A stretch of DNA of 64,000 nucleotides from Chlamydomonas reinhardtii (Eukaryota > Chlorophyta > Chlorophyceae > Chlamydomonadales > Chlamydomonadaceae): positions 4,560,671-4,624,670 of the forward strand of contig NC_057004.1 in NCBI RefSeq assembly GCF_000002595.2, read 5' to 3'. Made by a program: the position numbers and the translations under genes. The notes under the pieces are model-generated. The model was given only the letters and a program-made list of their open reading frames with translations. It did not search any database and was not told the DNA's origin. Below, piece after piece: positions 58,205 to 64,000 of this stretch (position 1 is its first letter; every line of letters begins with the position of its first letter).

Positions 58205-61200
58205 ATGAAGGCTGAAACAGCTGGCGCGCTGGTATGCGCACTGGTTGGCGCCCTGGTCTACCTCAACACCGTCCCCGCCAATTTCACCTTTGACGACAGC
58301 TTCGCGGTGGTGAGGTTTGCGCGCACGACTACATGGGATGCTGCTACACACTTGGAAGGGCGCTGGTGGGGTTTGACCGGGGCACGCAGCAGGCCTGGGC
58401 ACGCACGGCGGGTTCCAGAAGGCGCACCGGACTGGGCTAGGGCGAGTTCTAGCCGGGATCCAGGCAGTGCGCTGGCGCCGAGGGGTCGGCCGCCTCCCTG
58501 TGCATGGATGATGTCCTGCAGGTCTACAACGGTGACGTGACGCAGGACAGCAATCCGCTGTGGGGCCTGCTGCAGCACGACTTCTGGTGCGTCGGCGTGT
58601 GTGTGCCGGGGCGGCCTGGGACTGGGCGGGGCAGGGCAGGGCGGATATTTCCCGTGCATGATGCCCAGACGCCCAGCCGCACCAGCAGCATGCCGCTGTG
58701 CATCCATGTCCGCATACATATATAAAATATACGTCGGCAGTGGGATTGCTCGCACAAACCAACACGTGCCTGCTGTGTACCGGTAGGGGCCAGCGCATCG
58801 CCTCGGAGCAGAGCCACAAGTCGTTCCGGCCGCTGACGGTGCTCAGCTTCCGGCTGACCCGCCAGGCGTGGTCGGCACTGCCGCAGCGCTGGCGGGCTGC
58901 GGTGCTGGGTGAGTCGTGCAGGGGACGGCGAGGCGGTGGCGGTGGCTGCATCAGTCACACACGTGTCGGGCAGCGGGGTTGCTGTGCAGATGAGCGCACT
59001 GGCTGGCACCACTCGTTATTCCCGGCTCGCTATCCCCTACATAGCATGCTGCTGCCCGCCGCCCGCCGCCCGCCGCCCGCCGCGCAGCCTACCGGTCTCG
59101 CACGCTGCTGCCTAATGAGGTGATGCCGGGCCCCCCGTATACAGCTGTAGCAGCAATAGCAACAAAGGGACTGAGGAGGCGTCGCGCGATGGGCCCTGGG
59201 CCCTGCGTGGTATTGGCTCCTATCGGCATGCATATGTGCGCCCCAGTGCAGCGCACGAAGTGCTGGGACCGGGGCCAGAGCTGCCGCCACCGTATGTCCC
59301 TCACAACCCCGCCAATCCACACCTCAAGCACCGCTCAAAAGCACCCAATAACATGTGCGCAGGAGAACGAGGCCGCCAAACGCGGTCTGGACCCCCTGCT
59401 GTTCCACTGCTGCAACGTGGTGTGGCATGCGCTGGTGAGCGCCCTGGTGTGCAGGTAGGTGCGAGCGGGGGTGGGAGTGTGCGTGCAAAGTCGAAACCCA
59501 TTTTGAACAAACCGAGACCCAGAATGCGGTTTATCACACGCACAAGCCCAAGCAATGGGGGTGGGGCGCTTACCTGCATGCCCTGTCTGACCCCGCTCTT
59601 CCCCTCACGCGCATCTTCTTGCGCGGCACCATGTGGCGCCAGGCTGAGCTACTTCCTGCTGCTGCGGCGCTGGAGCCCCACCCCGCTGGTGCTGCTGGTG
59701 CGGCAGCAGCCGACACCCGCGGCGTCCCAGTCGGGGAGAGGCGCAGCGGAGGCCGGCGCGGCTACGCACCCGGGCGCGGAGGCGCCGGTGCCGGCTGACC
59801 CTGTGGAGGCAGCAGCAGGCAGACCCAGCGCCGGCGGTGCCCGGGGGCCCTCCAAGCCGGGGCTGCGCAAGCGCGCGTCAGGCCCGGCGCCAGCCGTCTC
59901 AGGAGCAGCAGTAGCAGCAGCAGTAGCAGGGGCCACTACACACGCGTCACTCCCGTCTCCAGGACGGACGGGTTCGGCGCCGTGTCAAACGGCCGGTGCT
60001 TCCGGCGCCCGCCGCTATGCCCTTTCCGGCGCCGTGGTGGCGCCCTGGCTGCGAGGCAGCGACCGCCGCAGCCCCGGCTTTGCAGCCTCAGCCTCAGCCT
60101 CACACGAACCACCCTCCACATCGTCATCATGTTTAGGATCCCTGCTGCTGCGCCGGCCGCTGGTGCAGCTGCACGTGCCGGCCTGGTTCGCCGGCCTGGC
60201 GTTCGCCACGCACCCCGTCCACACGGAGGCGGTGGCGGGCGTGGTGGGGCAGGCGGAGCTCATATGCGCGGCGCTGTCCATTCCCGCCGTCATGATCTAC
60301 CTGGCGGCGGCGGAGCGGGCGGCGGCGGCGCGGCTGGCGGCGGCGGCAGCGGCTGGGAGGAGCAGTGGCAGCGAGGCCGGGCGTGGGAGAGGGAGCGCGG
60401 GGGCGCGCCACAGGGCGGCTGTGGTGGAGGCGCTAGCGCACTGGGGCGGTGTGGCGGCGGCGGTTTGCCTGGCGCTGGCGGCGGCTCTGGCCAAGGAGAT
60501 TGGCATCACGGTGCTGGGGTTGATGCTGGCGGCGGATGCGGTGCTGGTGCCGCTGGTGGTGCGGTTGCCGGGGGGTGCGGCGCCGCCGCCTGGGCAGCGG
60601 CAGACGGGGCACACGGGGCAGGAGCACTCCGGAGAGAAGGCGGAGGAGAAGGCGGAGGAGAAAGTGGCGGAGCGGGCGGGAAGCGGCGCTGCTGCAGACG
60701 CTCGGGGCGTGCAGCCGACGCTGCTATGGCGCCTGGTGCGGGCGGCGGTGTGGGCGGCGGCGGAGGAGCCCAAGTGGCTGCGGCTGTGCGTGCTGGTGGC
60801 GGCGGGGGTGGGCTATGTCAAGATGCGCAGTGCGGTGGCGGTGGACCAGCTGGTGCGGATCTACAGGAAGGTGCGAGGTGTTGGTGGAAGGTGGGGCGAG
60901 GGTATTTCACTCCCACTCCAACTGAAGGAACCAAGGGGCTGCAGGGCGCACGGGTGTCACACGGATCAAAGGACGGGGGGAGGCGATGGCAAAGGCATTG
61001 GAGATATGCAGGGCATGTTGTAGCCTTGGAAGGCTGCACGCATTATCTCCGCCCACGTCGCTCGCGCCCCCTTTCCGCTGTCCGTTGTCCTCACCGTCCA
61101 CCCACCAAAACGTAACTCGTTGGGCTCGGGCACATAACCCTCCCTGCCTCTCCTTCCCTCCTCTTCCCTTCCCCCCCCTTCCAGGTGGAGAACCCCATCC

Positions 61201-62680
61201 CCTTCTCCACCTCGCACACCGAGCGCCTGCTCACCACCGCGCACCTGCACGCGCGCTACGCCGGGCTGCTGCTATGGCCGCAGCACCTGTCAGCGGACTG
61301 GTCTTTCGCCTGCGTGCCGCTGGTGGCCGCGCCGCAGGACCCGCGCAACGCCCTCAGTGGGGCGCTGTATGCGTACCTGCTGGCAGTGGTGGTGGCGGCC
61401 GCGCCCTGGGGCGTGCTGGCAGACTGGGCGCGCGCCTTTGCGGCGGCGGCCGCGCCGGTGGTGGCGGGCGGGCCGGGCATTGGGAGCGGCACCAGTGGCG
61501 GCAAGGCGCGAGAGGGGAGGTGGGGGCAAACGCGGGAAGAAACGCAGGAGCAGGAGGCGAGGAGGTGGGGGCAGCGGGAGCAGGAGCGGCGTCAGGCGCG
61601 GCTGTGGGCTGCCCGGTGGCGGCTGCTGGTGGTGGCGGGTCTGGTGGTGGGACCCTACTTCCCGGCCTCCAACGTGCTCTTCTACGTGGGCACATTCATT
61701 GGTGAGAACCTGCAAGTGGGTGGGGTGGGATGTGGGGTTTGTGTGGCACATGCATTATTCCGCCGTATCCCAGCTCCTTTTGTGACGTCGATGCGTCTGT
61801 CTTTGTGTGCGCGTATGTCTGCGCGCGTGCGTGTCTGTGTGTTATAGAGCACACGGAAGACAAAGCGCAAAGACAAGCCTTCGTGTGTTTGACGCGCTGC
61901 CTCCCCCAGGTGAGCGGCTGCTGTACTTCCCCTCCATCGGCTACTGCCTGCTGCTGGCGGAGCTTGCGGCCATGGCGCTGCACTGGGCGGACTGGGTTCA
62001 GGGCGGCGGCGGCGGCAGTAGCACGGCGGCTGGCGTAGACGAGGAGGCGGAGGCGGAGGAGGAGCTGGACGGGAGCGGCGCGGGCCAAGATGGTGTGGCT
62101 GTGGCGCCGCCAGCAAGCAATGCAGACGGCGGCGAAGCGGCGGTGGTAGCCGGCGAGGGCCAGGCGGCGGCGCGGATCAAGGCTCGCGGCAGTAGCAGCA
62201 GCCGCGGCAGTACCACCACCAGCAGTAGCCGCCGGGGCGGGGGCGGAGAACGGGGCCGGGGGCTGGCGGGCGCTCTGGTCCGGCTGCTGGTGTACGGCTG
62301 TATGGCAGGCACGCTGGCGGGCTACAGCTGGCGCACGTGGGTCCGCAACGCCGACTGGCTGACTGAGGAGGCGCTGTTTGAGGCCGCCAATAGGGTGCGT
62401 GCGGCCCTAGCTGCCTTTCCTGATGGCCTTAGGTCTGCCTTAGCTGCCGGCTTGCGTTAGCTACCTTGCCCACCTTTGCTGCCTGCCTGCGCATGTGTGG
62501 GGTGCGGTGCGGCAGCATGTGTCGTATAACTGCTGCAGCGGCAAGCTGCTGTACACTAGCTAAGTCATGGGCGAGCGCGACCTGAACAATGCTTGAAAGC
62601 GCGTGCAAGCATTCTCTCCCCCCTCTCCAATGGCGGTTGGTTCAACGTTTTCCCCCCTCTCCAATGGCGGTTGTGTGTGT

Positions 62681-62755
<75 letters not shown>

Positions 62756-64000
62756 TGTGTGTGTATATGTGCGGCAGGTGTGTGGTGACTCCGCGAAGGT
62801 GCAGCTCAACATGGGCATTCTCATGCGCCGCAAGGGCGACCAGGTGCGTTGCACAATGTGCTCAAATGATAGCTGTTGAACGGTGGCCAGGTGCGTAGAC
62901 AAAGCGTTGGCCTAATGGGTTTGAGACAGGCCATTGTCTGTATGTGCGTGCGTGGCCTATTTCTGCCAACTAAGCTGTGCCGTATGTGTCTGGGACTTGT
63001 GTATGTGCCGCCACGCCCACACAGGCCGCGGCGCTAGCTCACTTCCGGCGGGCTCGGGCCATTGAGCCGGGCTACTGCGAGCCAGCCTACTGGATCGGCG
63101 TCACACTCATTAACATGGGTGCGTGAGCGCGACACAACCTGCAGCGGACGGCGCCCGTTGCACGCCTGCACCTGCACCCACAGCGCCCACCCTCCCAAAC
63201 TCAAACCACCCCATCTCTGCAGCCGGCCAGGCCCACCTTCACACCACACCCGCCCGTATCAAGGCCGCCACCCGCCCGGACAGGCCAACCCGAGGGCGGA
63301 CTATCTGAACTGGAGGCGGCTCTGGGCTGCAAGTACGTGGCGGCGGAGGCGGTCAAGTCGCTAAACACCATCTACCGAGTGCTGCACAGCTCCAGCCCCA
63401 GAGACCCCACACCCGTCCTGGTAGGCGAACATGGGGGGGGGAGGGTCGTTCATTCCAATCCCAAAGTAAACTGTGCCCACCGAGAACCCATTAAGCGCGG
63501 GGGAGCGCGGGGGGCGAAGGGGCTGATGGCGAAGGCGTGTGTGCAGCGGCGTGTGCAGTGCCCTGTAATTAGTAGTCACCTCGATCGGCGCCAGAGGGGA
63601 CCCCCCGGTTATGCTCCATAACCGACAGTTTGACCGTATAACGGGACGTGGATTGAACCTGCCTGACCCACTCAGGTTGACATGGTATGTCGCGGTTACA
63701 TATAAAACCGCTTACCAGGCAACATGCTTGCACTTGCTTGGGTTTGTGCTTTATGCTCATCTAAGCTGGGCCCGTGTGAAATAGCCCCTCCTCCTGGCAC
63801 CCCTGGCCGCCCCTCTGCCCCCGCCTGTGCTTGTCCCCAATGCTCCTATCCCCTCTCCCTACTCTTGCCCTCCCCTGCCCTCCTCCCCCTCAGCGCTGGG
63901 GCCTGCTGCTGCTGCGCCCCGAGTTGGGCCAGACCGCGGAGGGCTGTGACATGGTGGAGCAGGCCGCGGCCATGTACGCGGCGGCCGGGCGGCCGCAGGT
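58205..64000 (+). CDS. TMTC-like transmembrane O-mannosyltransferase with TPRs (partial)
   Basis: Eleven exons in the window (58205-58309, 58522-58586, 58787-58901, 59363-59454, 59643-60870, 61185-61701, 61910-62394, 62778-62843, 63025-63118, 63284-63420, 63894-64000+) encode about 1,003 residues, and the gene runs off the right edge. TMTC proteins are endoplasmic-reticulum GT-C enzymes that O-mannosylate cadherin-type domains in animals. The first membrane helix leads to NFTFDDSFAVVYNGDV, the luminal Asp-Asp catalytic loop. Later come FATHPVHTEAVAGVVGQAEL, FYVGTFIGERLLYFPSIGYC (DUF1736 signature), then TPRs (VQLNMGILMRRKGDQ; ALAHFRRARAIEPGYCEPAY). Loops carry Ala-rich and Lys/Glu-rich insertions. 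The donor after 58901 (GTGCTG) is chosen for phase and is weaker than a nearby GTGAGT. Confidence 0.9.
62617..62673 (+). repeat. 23-bp direct repeat pair in TMTC intron
   Basis: The unit beginning TCCCCCCTCTCCAATGGCGG occurs at 62617-62639 and 62651-62673. The second copy runs straight into the (TG)n tract. Confidence 0.85.
62672..62766 (+). repeat. (TG)n microsatellite abutting TMTC acceptor
   Basis: Nearly 95 bp of TG dinucleotides ending 11 bp before the GCAG acceptor of the exon at 62778. It is the longest dinucleotide tract in the window. Confidence 0.92.
63606..63624 (+). repeat. Perfect small inverted repeat in TMTC intron
   Basis: CGGTTAT-GCTCC-ATAACCG forms a 7-bp stem with a 5-nt loop. 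Related CCGTATAACGG and CGGTTACATATAAAACCG motifs follow within 100 bp, suggesting a structured or MITE-like fragment in the intron 63421-63893. Confidence 0.5.

Noticed and set aside
59236-61023. Single 595-codon exon for TMTC
   Set aside because: The frame runs through an intron (59455-59642) and past the donor at 60870; conserved blocks join only when spliced.

Overview
The window looks like nuclear DNA of a volvocine green alga (Chlamydomonas or a close relative). The evidence is high GC with strong codon bias, many short introns with GTGAGT/GTGCGT-type donors, long Ala/Gly/Ser/Gln low-complexity stretches inside proteins, abundant (CA)n/(TG)n in introns, TGTAA poly(A) signals, and plant-lineage genes such as the thylakoid protein MET1 and a CDPK-type kinase. 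Gene models were built by hand from splice sites, reading phase and protein similarity recalled from memory. No database search was run.

Layout, left to right. 1-3107 (-): MET1/ZKT-like PDZ+TPR photosystem II assembly protein, 3' end outside the window. 3108-6060: gene-poor, with a 601-bp direct repeat present twice. 6061-6357 (-): SRP14. 6849-8079 (+): FAM210/DUF1279 protein. 8719-17483 (+): 1652-residue CDPK-like kinase with degenerate EF-hands. 19519-23131 (-): unrecognised 884-residue low-complexity protein. 24163-25119 (+): 68-residue protein. 26263-29345 (-): protein with two homologous domains joined by Pro/Ser-rich hinges. 31316-37348 (-): secreted multicopper oxidase in 19 exons. 38244-39295 (-): C-terminal half of a Fanzor/TnpB-like RuvC nuclease, directly downstream of 39364-41392 (-), an ApaH-like phosphatase. 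41771-42517 (+): TMEM230. 44317-47129 (+): GT34 glycosyltransferase. 48943-52756 (-): FkbM-type methyltransferase, flanked by two copies of a ~0.7-kb dispersed repeat. 54778-57803 (-): NOB1. 58205-64000+ (+): TMTC-type O-mannosyltransferase, open at the right edge.

The genes do not form one pathway. Several serve the secretory route (SRP14, TMEM230, GT34, FkbM, TMTC, multicopper oxidase), while others serve chloroplast assembly (MET1), organelles (FAM210), ribosome maturation (NOB1) and signalling (kinase). Head-to-head pairs with short shared upstream regions are SRP14/FAM210, phosphatase/TMEM230 and NOB1/TMTC.

The most unusual locus is 38244-41392. A Fanzor-like catalytic half with intact splice sites, four-cysteine zinc finger and RuvC-III motif has no start codon of its own. 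By reading phase it can be joined to the phosphatase gene upstream, giving a predicted 689-residue phosphatase-Fanzor fusion with a 12-bp in-frame minisatellite in its nuclease part.
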